Shown here in pieces: positions 1 to 8,640 of a DNA stretch of 45,914 nt (its first letter is position 1; each line of letters opens with the position of its first letter). A model generated the notes under the pieces. The model was not told where the DNA came from. It saw nothing but the letters and a program-made list of their open reading frames with translations, and searched no databases. A program made the translations under genes and the position numbers. The DNA lies in the NCBI GenBank assembly GCA_902779315.1, contig CACZBC010000012.1, positions 1 to 45,914 of the forward strand, written 5' to 3'. Source of the DNA: an uncultured Bacteroidales bacterium. GTDB taxonomy: Bacteria; Bacteroidota; Bacteroidia; Bacteroidales; Bacteroidaceae.

Positions 1-949
1 TGTCTTCAAAAGGTACTTCCTCTCGGATGCTACCAACCAAAGGCCCTTCATGAAGCAGGACGATTCGTGCACCGTCTCGTACATTCAGCAACCGCCCCTC
101 GATGGAAGCAAAGTCGCGGCTTGGATCTATCTGCAACGAGGAACGGAAATCATCCCGAATGCCGACAGATTGGGCTCTACCGCAGTCCGCCACAACGGCT
201 ACGAACACCTCTGGACGATGGGGTTGATGATAGGCGAAGGCAGCAGCTACAGCCAGACACAAACGCTCCTGGAGGACTATGAGGAACTCCTCGAGGAACA
301 CCAGATGACGCTCGAGGACAACTGTATCCGTACCTGGTTCTTCGTCAGGGATGTCGATACGCAGTATAAGGGCCTCGTCCTTTCGCGTTGGGAGAACTTC
401 GCCCAGCATGGCTTAACGCCCGAAACACACTACATTGCCTCGACTGGAATCGGTGGAAACCCGTCCGATCCGAAGGCCATCATCCAGCTCGGAAGCTATG
501 CCTTGAAGGGTTTTGAGGCTGAGCAGCAACAGTATCTCTACGCCACAAGTCACCTCAATCGCACGAGTGAGTACGGCGTCACCTTCGAGAGGGGGACGCT
601 CCTCAGGTTCGGCGACCGCAATCACGCCATCATCTCGGGAACCGCGAGCATCAACAACAAGGGCGAAGTGGAACATGTGGGCGATGTGGAAATGCAGACA
701 AAACGGATGTGGGAGAACGTTGAGACGCTTCTTGCAGAAGCCGGAATGACGATGAGCGACGCAGCGCATCTGATTGTGTATCTGCGAGATGGAGCTGATT
801 ATGAAGTAGTCAGCCAGATGTTCAAGAAGAAGTTCCCTCACATTCCCACAGTCTTCACCCTCGCTCCAGTTTGCCGTCCGACCTGGCTCATCGAGATGGA
901 ATGTATGGCGATTCAAGCTGCCGCTAATAGTCACTTTAATGACTTTTAG
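1..949 (+). CDS. Rid-family (YjgF/YER057c/UK114-like) protein, 5' end outside window
   Basis: The reading frame is open from base 2, so the gene starts upstream; the first internal ATG is at 50. The last ~130 residues resemble the Rid fold, with a stretch around ISGTASI and ending APVCRPTWLIEMECMAI. The Arg there aligns with the substrate-binding Arg of RidA-type imine deaminases. The part before it (about 190 residues in the window) is longer than RidA itself and matches the extended Rid-like proteins of Bacteroidota, some annotated as chorismatase-like or endoribonuclease L-PSP. Classical RidA hydrolyses reactive enamines and imines from amino-acid metabolism; the substrate of this long form is not known to me. 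It is followed by a repeat-rich gap before ychF, so operon linkage is doubtful. Family call fairly safe, function open. Confidence 0.75.
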   Translation, partial: VFKRYFLSDATNQRPFMKQDDSCTVSYIQQPPLDGSKVAAWIYLQRGTEIIPNADRLGSTAVRHNGYEHLWTMGLMIGEGSSYSQTQTLLEDYEELLEEHQMTLEDNCIRTWFFVRDVDTQYKGLVLSRWENFAQHGLTPETHYIASTGIGGNPSDPKAIIQLGSYALKGFEAEQQQYLYATSHLNRTSEYGVTFERGTLLRFGDRNHAIISGTASINNKGEVEHVGDVEMQTKRMWENVETLLAEAGMTMSDAAHLIVYLRDGADYEVVSQMFKKKFPHIPTVFTLAPVCRPTWLIEMECMAIQAAANSHFNDF

Positions 950-1157
950 CTGGAAGTTAAAATGGAAGTTAACTCGCTACGCTCGTGGAAGTAAAAAAGG
1001 GAGTAAAAAAGGACAATACCAAACACGCTCGTACGACATCGAATATATCGACAAAGCGACTCACGACAGACTAGAATACATCCTCAGCGGAACCAGTTGG
1101 AAACTCAACGGCTACGCCGAGGCCATAAGTCAAAACAAAGGAATAACTAATGAATAA
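939..1157 (+). pseudogene. Possible decayed small ORF inside the repeat patch
   Basis: A 72-codon frame overlaps the end of the Rid gene by 11 bp. Its first ~30 codons are only translated repeat (lysine-rich, low complexity). The rest (from about SYDIEYIDKATHDRL to LNGYAEAIS) looks like genuine protein. It vaguely resembles the C-terminal helix of the S23/four-helix-bundle proteins that, from memory, occur in similar repeat settings in Prevotella. This could be a remnant of such a gene or chance. I would not call it a functional gene. Confidence 0.25.
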
Positions 1158-1345
1158 AATATATAATAGAAGTTAAAGTGGAAGTAAATTCGCTACGCTC
1201 ATGGAAGTTAAAAGGGAAGTTAAAAAGGACAATACCTTTATGCACTTGGCATCCCAAGCTATCGTCCAGCGCGAAGCGCTTAACTTCCAGCCAGCAACGC
1301 TGGTTTAACTTCCATTTTAACTCCCACTTTAACTCCATATAAAAA
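950..1345. repeat. GGAAGTTAAA-type repeat patch with 47-bp direct repeats and inverted copies
   Basis: This gap is built from variants of GGAAGTTAAA. Two direct repeats of 47 bp (974-1020 and 1190-1236) match at about 42 positions; both start TCGCTACGCTC and end AAAAAGGACAATACC. Inverted copies (TTTAACTTCC, TTTAACTCC) fill about 1290-1337, so the block 1160-1340 has inverted ends resembling a miniature mobile element. A perfect small hairpin CCAGC-AAC-GCTGG lies near 1294. I see no transposase and no target-site duplication that I can assign with confidence. Confidence 0.7.
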
Positions 1346-1351
1346 GATATT

Positions 1352-2449
1352 ATGAAAGCCGGCATAGTAGGATTGCCCAATGTAGGCAAATCAACCCTTT
1401 TCAACTGCCTCTCGAGCGCGAAAGCTCAGGCTGCGAATTTCCCCTTCTGCACCATCGATGCACAGCTGGGACAAGTCACCGTTCCTGACGAACGACTGAC
1501 CAAACTCGCAGAACTTGTGCATCCGGGTCGCATCGTTCCTGCAGTTTGCGACATCGTCGACATTGCAGGCCTCGTGAAAGGTGCCAGCAAGGGTGAGGGT
1601 TTGGGCAATCAGTTCCTCGCCAATATCCGCGAATGCGACGCCATCATCCACGTGCTCCGTTGCTTCGACAACGACGGTATCGTGCATGTTGACGGCAGCG
1701 TCGACCCCGTTCGCGACAAGGAAATCATCGACGCTGAACTGCAGATAAAGGACCTCGAAACCATCGAGAACCGCATCAAGAAAGTGGAGAAGCAGGCCCG
1801 CGTGGGTGGCGACAAGCAAGCAAAGGTTGAGCTCGATGTCCTGCTCAAATACCAAGACGCCCTCAACAAGGGTTTGAGCGCAAGAACCGTAACCTTCGAC
1901 ACGGAGGATGAAATAGCGGCTTCGAACGGACTCTTCCTGCTTACGACAAAGCCCGTCCTGTATGTCTGCAACGTAGATGACGCTTCGGCAGCTACAGGAA
2001 ATGTTTATACGGAAGCCGTCCAGAAAGCCATCGAGGGCGAAGATGCCGAGATGCTCATCATCTCAGCTCAAACGGAAGCGGACATTGCAGAACTCGAAAC
2101 CTACGAGGAGAAGCAGATGTTCCTGGAGGATCTGGGGCTCTCGGAAAGTGGCTGCAATCGCCTCATCAAAGCCATCTACCACCTGCTCACCCTGCAGACC
2201 TTCATCACGGCTGGCGAGATGGAAGTGAAGGCTTGGACTTTCCGCCGCGGTTGGAAGGCTCCACAATGTGCCGGCGTCATCCACACGGACTTCGAGAAGG
2301 GCTTCATTCGTGCGGAAGTCATTAAATATGAGGACTATATCAAGTACGGTTCGGAAGCCGCCGTTCGCGAAGCCGGCAAGATGAGTGTGGAAGGCAAGGA
2401 CTATGTGGTGCAGGACGGAGACATCATGCATTTTAGATTCAACGTGTAA
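1352..2449 (+). CDS. ychF: Redox-regulated ATPase YchF (Obg-like ATPase)
   Basis: A 365-residue protein, full length for the family. The Walker A/G1 motif GLPNVGKST is at residues 7-15 and the YchF signature NFPFCTI follows at about 30. The G3 region DIAGLVKGASKGEGLGNQFL is conserved. In the G4 region NVDD replaces the NKxD of GTPases, consistent with the family's ATP preference. A C-terminal TGS domain follows (about 280-365, AGEMEVKAWTFRRGWKAPQCAG). YchF is a cytoplasmic P-loop ATPase that binds ribosomes and is linked to oxidative-stress and translational control. The ATG at 1352 is the only sensible start; the repeat patch ends just before it, so the promoter may lie in the repeats. A GC-rich hairpin lies downstream. 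Confidence 0.97.
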   Translation: MKAGIVGLPNVGKSTLFNCLSSAKAQAANFPFCTIDAQLGQVTVPDERLTKLAELVHPGRIVPAVCDIVDIAGLVKGASKGEGLGNQFLANIRECDAIIHVLRCFDNDGIVHVDGSVDPVRDKEIIDAELQIKDLETIENRIKKVEKQARVGGDKQAKVELDVLLKYQDALNKGLSARTVTFDTEDEIAASNGLFLLTTKPVLYVCNVDDASAATGNVYTEAVQKAIEGEDAEMLIISAQTEADIAELETYEEKQMFLEDLGLSESGCNRLIKAIYHLLTLQTFITAGEMEVKAWTFRRGWKAPQCAGVIHTDFEKGFIRAEVIKYEDYIKYGSEAAVREAGKMSVEGKDYVVQDGDIMHFRFNV

Positions 2450-2463
2450 AAGACCCCCTCTAA

Positions 2464-2481
2464 CTCCCCCTTTAAGGGGAG
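2464..2481 (+). terminator. Short GC hairpin downstream of ychF
   Basis: CTCCCC (2464-2469) pairs with GGGGAG (2476-2481) around a CTTTAA loop, 15 bp after the ychF stop. There is no U-run, so termination is uncertain. Similar CCCCCTTTAAGGGG stretches are frequent between genes in this group of bacteria. Confidence 0.45.
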
Positions 2482-2498
2482 AACTTCATACTCCAACT

Positions 2499-2533
2499 AT
2501 GAATTATGAACTATGAACTATGAACTATGAACT
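2499..2533 (+). repeat. 7-bp tandem repeat (ATGAACT x5) containing the lgt start codon
   Basis: Five head-to-tail units: ATGAATT once, then ATGAACT four times, at 2499, 2506, 2513, 2520 and 2527. Each unit carries an ATG in a different frame because 7 is not a multiple of 3. The ATG at 2499 is in the lgt frame but meets TGA after five codons. The ATG at 2520 opens the lgt frame. Gain or loss of a unit by slippage would shift which ATG is used. Confidence 0.85.
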
Positions 2534-3368
2534 ATTCATAACCTGGAACCCAGACATTGTTGCCCTCGACTTGGGCTTCATCGTGATACGATGGTACTCG
2601 CTCTTTTGGGCAATTGGTCTCATAGGCGTTTATCTGTTGATGCACAAACTCTATCGTCAGCAAAAGATAAGCGAGGAGAAGTTCGACCCGATGTTCATGT
2701 ATTGCTTCCTTGGCATCCTTATTGGAGCGAGATTGGGGCATTGCCTGTTCTACGAGCCTGGCTATTACCTCTCGCATCCCATCGAGATGTTGCTGCCCAT
2801 ACGCAATGTCCCAGGGCAAGGATGGACGTTTACCGGCTACGAAGGGCTCGCCAGTCATGGCGGTACGCTTGGCCTCATGATAGCACTCTGGCTGTATGCA
2901 AAGCATGTGAAACTGCGCTTCTTGCACGTCCTGGACAATGTTGCCATCGTCACACCTATTTGTGCGTGTGCCATCAGGTTGGGCAATCTGATGAATTCCG
3001 AAATAATAGGAAGGCCAACAGACCTGCCTTGGGCTTTCATCTTCGAACGCGTCGACAGCCTGCCTCGCCATCCAGGGCAACTATACGAGGCAATCTGCTA
3101 TGCCGTTTTCTTCGGCATTCATTGGTTCTTCTACCGTCGTTACCCGCAGAAAGTGGGCAGCGGTTTCTTCTTTGGTCTCTGCCTGTTCCTCATCTTTACA
3201 AGCAGAATATTCATCGAATACACGAAGGAAAACCAGGAAGCCTTCGAGGAAGGGATGCTCCTGAACATGGGGCAGTTGCTCTCCATACCCTTTGTCGTGC
3301 TCGGTCTTTACTGCATGATTAAATCTTCAAACGCAGCTGGAAAGACAAATCGTGCTTCCAAGGACTGA
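2520..3368 (+). CDS. lgt: Prolipoprotein diacylglyceryl transferase Lgt
   Basis: A 282-residue polytopic membrane protein. Lgt transfers diacylglycerol from phosphatidylglycerol to the lipobox cysteine of prolipoproteins, the first step of lipoprotein maturation. Recognisable blocks in order: [11 protein letters not shown] (about 23-33), [23 protein letters not shown], the Lgt signature [21 protein letters not shown], then [10 protein letters not shown]. Length fits Bacteroidota homologues. The start lies inside a 7-bp tandem repeat, so translation could be sensitive to repeat number. The last 50 bp overlap the 3' end of the convergent helix-hairpin-helix gene. This genome needs Lgt heavily: several lipoproteins are encoded in this window alone. 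Confidence 0.97.
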   Translation: MNYELFITWNPDIVALDLGFIVIRWYSLFWAIGLIGVYLLMHKLYRQQKISEEKFDPMFMYCFLGILIGARLGHCLFYEPGYYLSHPIEMLLPIRNVPGQGWTFTGYEGLASHGGTLGLMIALWLYAKHVKLRFLHVLDNVAIVTPICACAIRLGNLMNSEIIGRPTDLPWAFIFERVDSLPRHPGQLYEAICYAVFFGIHWFFYRRYPQKVGSGFFFGLCLFLIFTSRIFIEYTKENQEAFEEGMLLNMGQLLSIPFVVLGLYCMIKSSNAAGKTNRASKD

Positions 3369-5256
3369 GGATTCGCTGCAGTCCTGTACCTTGTTCGTCG
3401 CGGTCAAAGTAGCGAAGCAGGCTGTAACGTCCTTCAAGCCACAACTTTTCGTTCTTGCTTTTCCAACGGCAAGTGAGGACTCCCAACATGCCTTTGCCTG
3501 AATAAGAAGCAGAAGAAATGCTGCTGTAAAGCGCTGGTGAGTGGAGGTAGATGCGGCTCAAATAGTCGTCGGTATTGAAGTAACCAAGCTGACCATTAAG
3601 TGTCAAGTTCGGCTTTGCAAGCATATACCGTGCATTTTGGCTGACGAGAAAGCCGTTTTTGCCAAGGACATTGTGGAAAGAGCCTGTTGTCTGCAAGCGC
3701 CACTTGTCTGTCGGCTCGCATGTCCACTGCAGTTTGACACGATGATGTGGCTCCATGACATCGGCATTTTCCTTCCTTTTCAACTGATAACGAGCCAGCA
3801 AAGAGTGTTGCTTCGAAAGGACATAAATCCCTTGCAAAGAGAACTCCTGACCTGTACTGCTGTGCGACATTCGATAACGTGGCCAAGGATGGTGGAAGAA
3901 GTCAGCATATGCGATTAGCTGCAAACCTGCCAAGGGTTCCGCTTGCAAATGCAAGAGCACACCGCTTTCGTTTTGCGCATTTCTGTTTTCGGCAAGCGAG
4001 CTGGCATAAAACGAGTAGTATTGATAGGCATAAAAGCGTTGTACGGCAGAGAGAATGTAGTTCCTGCCTATGTTCCACGATGCTCGATTGATGGTTGAGA
4101 AGCCATTCCCAGCAGTACTGTAGGCAGCCTCTCCGCCAAAGGAAAGGCGGTAGCGAGTATAGCCATAGTTCAGTCCAATCACGCCAAAGGAACTTCCCTT
4201 CGGATAGATAGCGCGATATTGTTGTGTGCCAGGATTAAGCGTTCGACTGAACTTCTGCCAATAACCTGTCGCTCCAAGGTGAAAACCTTTACAGAGCCAT
4301 TCAATGTTACCGCCTAGGACAGCACTTTCCACGTTCCTCTTTCGCTCCCATTCGGATTCCGTCCGATGATAGCCTGTAGCAAGTAAGGTTTGTACTTCTC
4401 CACTGTTTGTCAGCGTGGCGTCACGCTTTCGATATGAGCCGAAAGCACTCAGGCTGATGTGTTTGCTCAAAGACAACGTGATGGCAGCGCCTCGCAAAAA
4501 GTTCACCTCGTCCATTCCCGTCATAGGACGGATGCCGCCTTGCATCTTAAGTGATGGCGTATTCTTGCTGTTCCAAATGTTTCCACCCAGCACCAAACCC
4601 TCGCCAAATCCGATACGATAGTCGCCGACAATGGCCTTGTTGAGGATACCGACATCCCGCATCATGACATAACCCCCGTAACTGTCATAGTAACGCTCGC
4701 CAGCATCTTTTTCCACACGCAATCCCGCTTGGAAATGCTTGCTGTTGCCCAAGGTATAACGAATGCGATGATAGAGTGCGTCGCCACGATAACCGTTCTC
4801 TTGTTGCTGCCCAAGTCTATAATAAAGAGGAATGTCTAGGCGCGATGAGAAATCGTTCCGCAGGTAACTGAACAGCCGTTTGTCCTCCTCTTTCTTCTCT
4901 GGCTCGGCATAGACGAAAAGCGAAAGTCGCCTGCGAGTCGCGTCGTCAATGAGCGGTACAAGACGCAATTCAGCAAGCGTCTGCATTTGTCCGTGCAGGT
5001 AAATGTAGGCGTGAATCTGCTCTATCTGTTCCTCCGACAGAAACGGCAACTGCAGAAAGTCGTCTACAGTTGCCGTATTGATGTTAATCGGATGTTCCGA
5101 AAGTTCCCTAAGTTCTTGCAAATGCAACTGCAAGTCCTCTTCTTCTGCCCGCTCCACATCGCTCGTGTATTCCTCTACGAAGTCGTCCCAATCATACTTT
5201 TGCGCAGATAAGGAAGACGCAAGAAGCATGAAAAAGAGGAACAGAGGCAGGCGCAT
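3319..5256 (-). CDS. Helix-hairpin-helix domain protein, probable outer-membrane beta-barrel
   Basis: A 645-residue protein with a signal peptide ([19 protein letters not shown]). Residues about 50-115 form a ComEA-like helix-hairpin-helix segment ([28 protein letters not shown]). The remaining ~500 residues alternate aromatic and polar residues in short strands (for example [30 protein letters not shown]) and end in LSFQLRLKI, as expected of an outer-membrane barrel. Such proteins are widespread and conserved in Bacteroidales but, as far as I know, lack an assigned function; the HhH segment is probably a structural plug or periplasmic domain rather than DNA-binding. The start is 37 bp downstream of the GH78 stop on the same strand, so read-through is possible. 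The 3' end overlaps lgt. Confidence 0.75.
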   Translation of the reverse strand: MRLPLFLFFMLLASSLSAQKYDWDDFVEEYTSDVERAEEEDLQLHLQELRELSEHPININTATVDDFLQLPFLSEEQIEQIHAYIYLHGQMQTLAELRLVPLIDDATRRRLSLFVYAEPEKKEEDKRLFSYLRNDFSSRLDIPLYYRLGQQQENGYRGDALYHRIRYTLGNSKHFQAGLRVEKDAGERYYDSYGGYVMMRDVGILNKAIVGDYRIGFGEGLVLGGNIWNSKNTPSLKMQGGIRPMTGMDEVNFLRGAAITLSLSKHISLSAFGSYRKRDATLTNSGEVQTLLATGYHRTESEWERKRNVESAVLGGNIEWLCKGFHLGATGYWQKFSRTLNPGTQQYRAIYPKGSSFGVIGLNYGYTRYRLSFGGEAAYSTAGNGFSTINRASWNIGRNYILSAVQRFYAYQYYSFYASSLAENRNAQNESGVLLHLQAEPLAGLQLIAYADFFHHPWPRYRMSHSSTGQEFSLQGIYVLSKQHSLLARYQLKRKENADVMEPHHRVKLQWTCEPTDKWRLQTTGSFHNVLGKNGFLVSQNARYMLAKPNLTLNGQLGYFNTDDYLSRIYLHSPALYSSISSASYSGKGMLGVLTCRWKSKNEKLWLEGRYSLLRYFDRDEQGTGLQRILSPWKHDLSFQLRLKI

Positions 5257-5293
5257 ATCTTTACATTATATAATAATAAGAACGCGGCAAAGG

Positions 5294-7900
5294 TCAGATA
5301 GCGATTCCACCGCGCTTTATGGTGTAAGTGCCGGCCGTGTATTCCTTCGAAGTTGTCTCGCCTGGGAGAGTCACGGTGGCTGTGGCGCCTTTCGGGATGG
5401 TGAAGGTCCATGTCCAGCGGCTACCATTATACCGCCATTCGCTCTTGATGAGGCCGGCTGCCGACTTATATTCTGCCTTGAGATGTCCCAGGCGCTTGTC
5501 GGGCACGGGCTTCATAATGATGTGCTTGAAGCCAGGCTCCTTCGGGTCGGCAGCAATGCCGGCTGCAGTCTCCCAAAGCCATTCGCAGACACATCCGTAA
5601 GCGTAATGGTTGAAGCTGTTCATGCCGCGAGGACCCATGCCCTTATCCACGGTGTACGAGTTCCAACGCTCCCAGATGGTGGTTGCGCCGTTATCGACGG
5701 AGTAGAGCCACGACGGGTTTTTGTGCTGGAAGAGGAGTTCGTAGGCGATGTCCTGCATGCCGTTCTCGGTGAGGGTCTGCATGAGGATGGATGTACCGAG
5801 GAAACCTGTCTGCAGACAGTTGTCGTGTTCCTCGAAGTTCTTGCGGAGGCGGGCAATCATGTTTGCCTTTGCCTGGCCTTCGAGCAGATTGTTCTTGAGG
5901 GCGAAAAGTGCCGGCGTCTGCATCGTGTTGAGGATTTCGAGCTTGAACGTACCGTCGGCATTAAGGAAGTTTTGTCGGATATAGTCCTTCGCCTCGGCCT
6001 GCATCTTGTCGTACAACGCGGCGTTGCGACCGGTAGCACGTGCCATGTCGCCCATCATGCCTGCATCTATTGCCCAGTACGACGCGCTGAGATAGTTCCA
6101 ATAGACAATGGCGTCGGGTTTCGGTTGCCCGTTCTCGTGGCTGCGACCACTGCAACTTTCCAGGGGTTCATAGCTCAACCAGTCCGCCCACTGGTAGTTG
6201 CCGTTCTCTCCCGTCATGACGGTATGCTCGTACTTGGTCTCGTAAATGTGATCCATAAAGAGGTCCATTGCCTCCCAGTTCTCGTCGACAATGTCTTTGT
6301 CGCCAAACTGCTTCCACACCGTCCAAGGCACAATGATGCCGGCATCTGCCCAACCGAGGCGCATCATGTCGCCGTTGCCTTTGCCGTCACCTGCCCCATA
6401 TTGTGCGAGAGGTGCGACGCCCGGGAAAGCGCCGGTAGGCGACTGCGTGTCCCTCATGTCCCTCATCCACTTATGGAAGAAGCGGTCTGTGTTGGCGAAG
6501 AACGTTCCAGTCTCTGTGAAGACCTGTGTGTCGGCTGTCCAACCCAGGCGTTCGTTGCGCTGCGGGCAGTCCGTCGTGACCGAGAGATAGTTGGAGCGCT
6601 GGCCCCAAACCGTGTTGGAGATGAGTTTGTTGATGTCCTCGCTGCCCGTCACGATAGTGCCTGTCTCGAGTTCTTTCGTGATGGAAGAGACGGGGACGGA
6701 CTTTATGCTGCGGATTGTGACCTCGTCTGTGGCGGTTACCGACACGAAGCGATAGCCGTAGAAGGTGCTTCGAGGAGTGAAGTTCACGAAGCCTTTATTG
6801 TCTGCAAACGTGTAGTGAAGCAGCATACCGGTGTCGGGAATACGCAAGTTCAAGCGATGGCAGCTACCTTCCGGACCGTCCATGCCGCGACTCTTTGCGC
6901 CGTTGCCGTCGTTCAGAAGCTCGCTCGGCAGGCAAGTCAGCACGGTGCCGGCTTTTGCCTTAAACTCGAAGGCGGGTACTGCGGAAGCGTTCTGACCGAA
7001 ATCGACCACGAGTGTCTCGCCCGGACGAACTGTCATAGGCTTTCCCGGAGCAAACTCCTCGACGATGTTGACCTTGCCGAACTGGTCGTCGGTTGCGCCT
7101 GTCGTACCTTTCCAAGTGTAGGCCTTGACGGGAGACAAAGCGAGGTCCCAACGATGATAAATCTCTGCGCCGTCAGTCCCCCACACCTTACCGAGGAATT
7201 CCTCATTGATTTCCGGGGTCGAGAAACTTGCTGCGTTCGTCCAACCTTGCGGCTGACGGGCATCATAATCCTCACCGTCGAAGATGGCGGCATGCGTCAC
7301 AGGACCTGCCACACCTGCCTTCCAGTCCTTCAGGTTCGTGGGGAAATACTCCTCGCTGCCGTCTGTATAGATCAACATAAGCACACCTCGGAAGGCTACC
7401 TTCTTGCCAATCATACCGTCGTGACCGCCTGGAGTGATAATCTTATCAGCCCACCAACCCGGAACCACCTGCACGGCGAGGTTGTTTTCCTGCCCTGCGC
7501 CTTTGTTGAAGGCCTTTGTGATGTCGTAAGTAAAGCTGTACTTCGTCTTCTCGAAGTGCGTGAAGCCGGGCTTCAAGACCTCGTCGCCGACCAGCTGACC
7601 ATTGATGTAAAGATCGTAGGTGCCAAGGGCGGTGGTCTTCCAGATGGCCCTCTTCACCTTCTTCGCATTGCGAGGATTGCTGACGAACCAGCTTGCGCCG
7701 TCGGCCGCACGAGTGCCATCGACGACTTTTCCCGTGACAACCTGCGCATCCTTGGCGCTTATCCAAACCGATTCGTTCCACGGCTTGCCCAAATGATACT
7801 CGACGAGTTTGCCGACTGTCTGTTGTGCATTGCAGGCCAAAGCTGCCCACATCATGCCTCCGAAAAGGGAGACTTTCAGAAACTTCAATGAGTTGTTCAT
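5294..7900 (-). CDS. Alpha-L-rhamnosidase, GH78
   Basis: An 868-residue exported glycosidase with an N-terminal signal (hydrophobic to about residue 20, then CNAQQ). Concanavalin-like beta domains precede the (alpha/alpha)6 barrel. The GH78 hallmark DCPQRNERLGWTADTQ lies at about residues 440-455 and supplies acidic active-site residues (Asp of DCP, Glu of NER, Asp of TADT). Further family blocks are WNYLSASYWAIDAGMMGDMA and, towards the end, NGATTIWERWNSY followed by FNHYAYG. It would release terminal alpha-L-rhamnose from pectic rhamnogalacturonan or plant glycosides in the periplasm. No SusC/SusD pair is nearby, so it is an isolated enzyme gene rather than part of a classical PUL here. Start at 7900 is supported by the signal peptide. 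Confidence 0.93.
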   Translation of the reverse strand: MNNSLKFLKVSLFGGMMWAALACNAQQTVGKLVEYHLGKPWNESVWISAKDAQVVTGKVVDGTRAADGASWFVSNPRNAKKVKRAIWKTTALGTYDLYINGQLVGDEVLKPGFTHFEKTKYSFTYDITKAFNKGAGQENNLAVQVVPGWWADKIITPGGHDGMIGKKVAFRGVLMLIYTDGSEEYFPTNLKDWKAGVAGPVTHAAIFDGEDYDARQPQGWTNAASFSTPEINEEFLGKVWGTDGAEIYHRWDLALSPVKAYTWKGTTGATDDQFGKVNIVEEFAPGKPMTVRPGETLVVDFGQNASAVPAFEFKAKAGTVLTCLPSELLNDGNGAKSRGMDGPEGSCHRLNLRIPDTGMLLHYTFADNKGFVNFTPRSTFYGYRFVSVTATDEVTIRSIKSVPVSSITKELETGTIVTGSEDINKLISNTVWGQRSNYLSVTTDCPQRNERLGWTADTQVFTETGTFFANTDRFFHKWMRDMRDTQSPTGAFPGVAPLAQYGAGDGKGNGDMMRLGWADAGIIVPWTVWKQFGDKDIVDENWEAMDLFMDHIYETKYEHTVMTGENGNYQWADWLSYEPLESCSGRSHENGQPKPDAIVYWNYLSASYWAIDAGMMGDMARATGRNAALYDKMQAEAKDYIRQNFLNADGTFKLEILNTMQTPALFALKNNLLEGQAKANMIARLRKNFEEHDNCLQTGFLGTSILMQTLTENGMQDIAYELLFQHKNPSWLYSVDNGATTIWERWNSYTVDKGMGPRGMNSFNHYAYGCVCEWLWETAAGIAADPKEPGFKHIIMKPVPDKRLGHLKAEYKSAAGLIKSEWRYNGSRWTWTFTIPKGATATVTLPGETTSKEYTAGTYTIKRGGIAI

Positions 7901-8009
7901 AATTATTGCTTGTTTAGTTTTTATTTTCTATTCGAGGACAAAGAAAGCGTTTTTTACTATAATAAGGAGCAAATAACTGCTCTTTTTATGTAACGATTTG
8001 GCACAACTA
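7901..8009. other. AT-rich spacer between two minus-strand genes
   Basis: Upstream of the GH78 gene. A small hairpin, GAGCA-AATAAC-TGCTC followed by TTTTT on the plus strand, lies at about 7966-7987. On the minus strand the run is on the wrong side, so it is not a clear terminator for the upstream gene. Bases 7990-8009 (ACGATTTGGCAC, then ACTACTAT) faintly resemble one decayed unit of the 22-bp repeat family. No good -33/-7 pair was seen. Confidence 0.35.
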
Positions 8010-8504
8010 CTATTTTCCCTCTTTCTGTGAGGCTTCGGAACTGGCCAAATACTCTGCAAAGACACGGGCTGCGCTCTCGACCTTGCGGGCACAAGGGCGA
8101 ACGCGATAGTATTCGGCATTCCGTTCGTCGGGCTGCGAGGTGTTTGTCTCCGCTTTAAGGCCGCTCATCTGTAACAATTCGGCACAATTGATGCTGCCGT
8201 TCCTCTGTCGGAACGTCTCGAGAAGTTGGCGGACGAGCTGATAGCAAGCAGCCTTTCCTTCACGGTCTTCGCCACGAGTCTGGCCTTTCTCCAAGCCCGC
8301 CAGAATCACCAAAGCGGAGCACGTTCCACACATCAATCGCATCCTTCCCACGCCTCCACCGAAGCCGGCACTAATCCTGAGCGCCATCTCCTCGTCCAAT
8401 CCATAGAGATCCGAAAAGGCACAAACTACGCTTTGGCAGCATCCATAACCCTGCATGAACAGCTCTACAGCCCTTTGTATGCGATCTTCTAAATTCTTTT
8501 CCAT
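8010..8504 (-). CDS. C_GCAxxG_C_C family (redox-type) protein
   Basis: A 164-residue cytoplasmic protein with the family's cysteine pattern: GCCQSVVCAF at residues 21-30 (C22, C23, C28), MCGTCSAL (C59, C62), a later Cys in INCAEL (C107) and one near 138 (RPCARK). The glycine-rich stretch SAGFGGGVGRM between the clusters is typical. The family is named for this motif and is thought to bind a metal or carry out redox chemistry; its biochemical role is not established. It is downstream of mutS on the same strand with one 22-bp repeat array between them, so co-transcription is possible but unproven. Confidence 0.85.
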   Translation of the reverse strand: MEKNLEDRIQRAVELFMQGYGCCQSVVCAFSDLYGLDEEMALRISAGFGGGVGRMRLMCGTCSALVILAGLEKGQTRGEDREGKAACYQLVRQLLETFRQRNGSINCAELLQMSGLKAETNTSQPDERNAEYYRVRPCARKVESAARVFAEYLASSEASQKEGK

Positions 8505-8523
8505 AGTTATGTTGATAAATTAC

Positions 8524-8640
8524 ACGTGTGTCATCGGTAAACATCAAACGTGACGATGGCGAACGTCAAACGTGACGATTGCAAACGTCGCACTATACGA
8601 TTGGCAACGTAACACTATACGATTGCAAACGTAACGTGCC
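8524..8640 (+). repeat. 22-bp-period intergenic array A
   Basis: Four exact-length 22-bp units start at 8548, 8570, 8592 and 8614, preceded by one degenerate unit of about 24 bp. The cores read ACGATGGCGAACGT, ACGATTGCAAACGT, ACGATTGGCAACGT and ACGATTGCAAACGT. The array ends GTGCCTAG, touching the mutS stop codon. It lies between mutS and the next gene on the minus strand, with no hairpin terminator visible. Confidence 0.85.

Noticed and set aside
1147-1404. Minus-strand 85-codon ORF
   Set aside because: Mostly translated repeats and overlaps the start of ychF.
5078-7891. A 937-codon plus-strand open frame
   Set aside because: It is antisense to the GH78 and HhH genes, whose proteins have clear family motifs. 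Its translation is low-quality, Val/Cys/His-rich sequence typical of a codon-bias shadow.
8524-8640. CRISPR-like array
   Set aside because: Units are 22 bp throughout with gradual drift; there is no constant repeat alternating with unique spacers and no cas gene.
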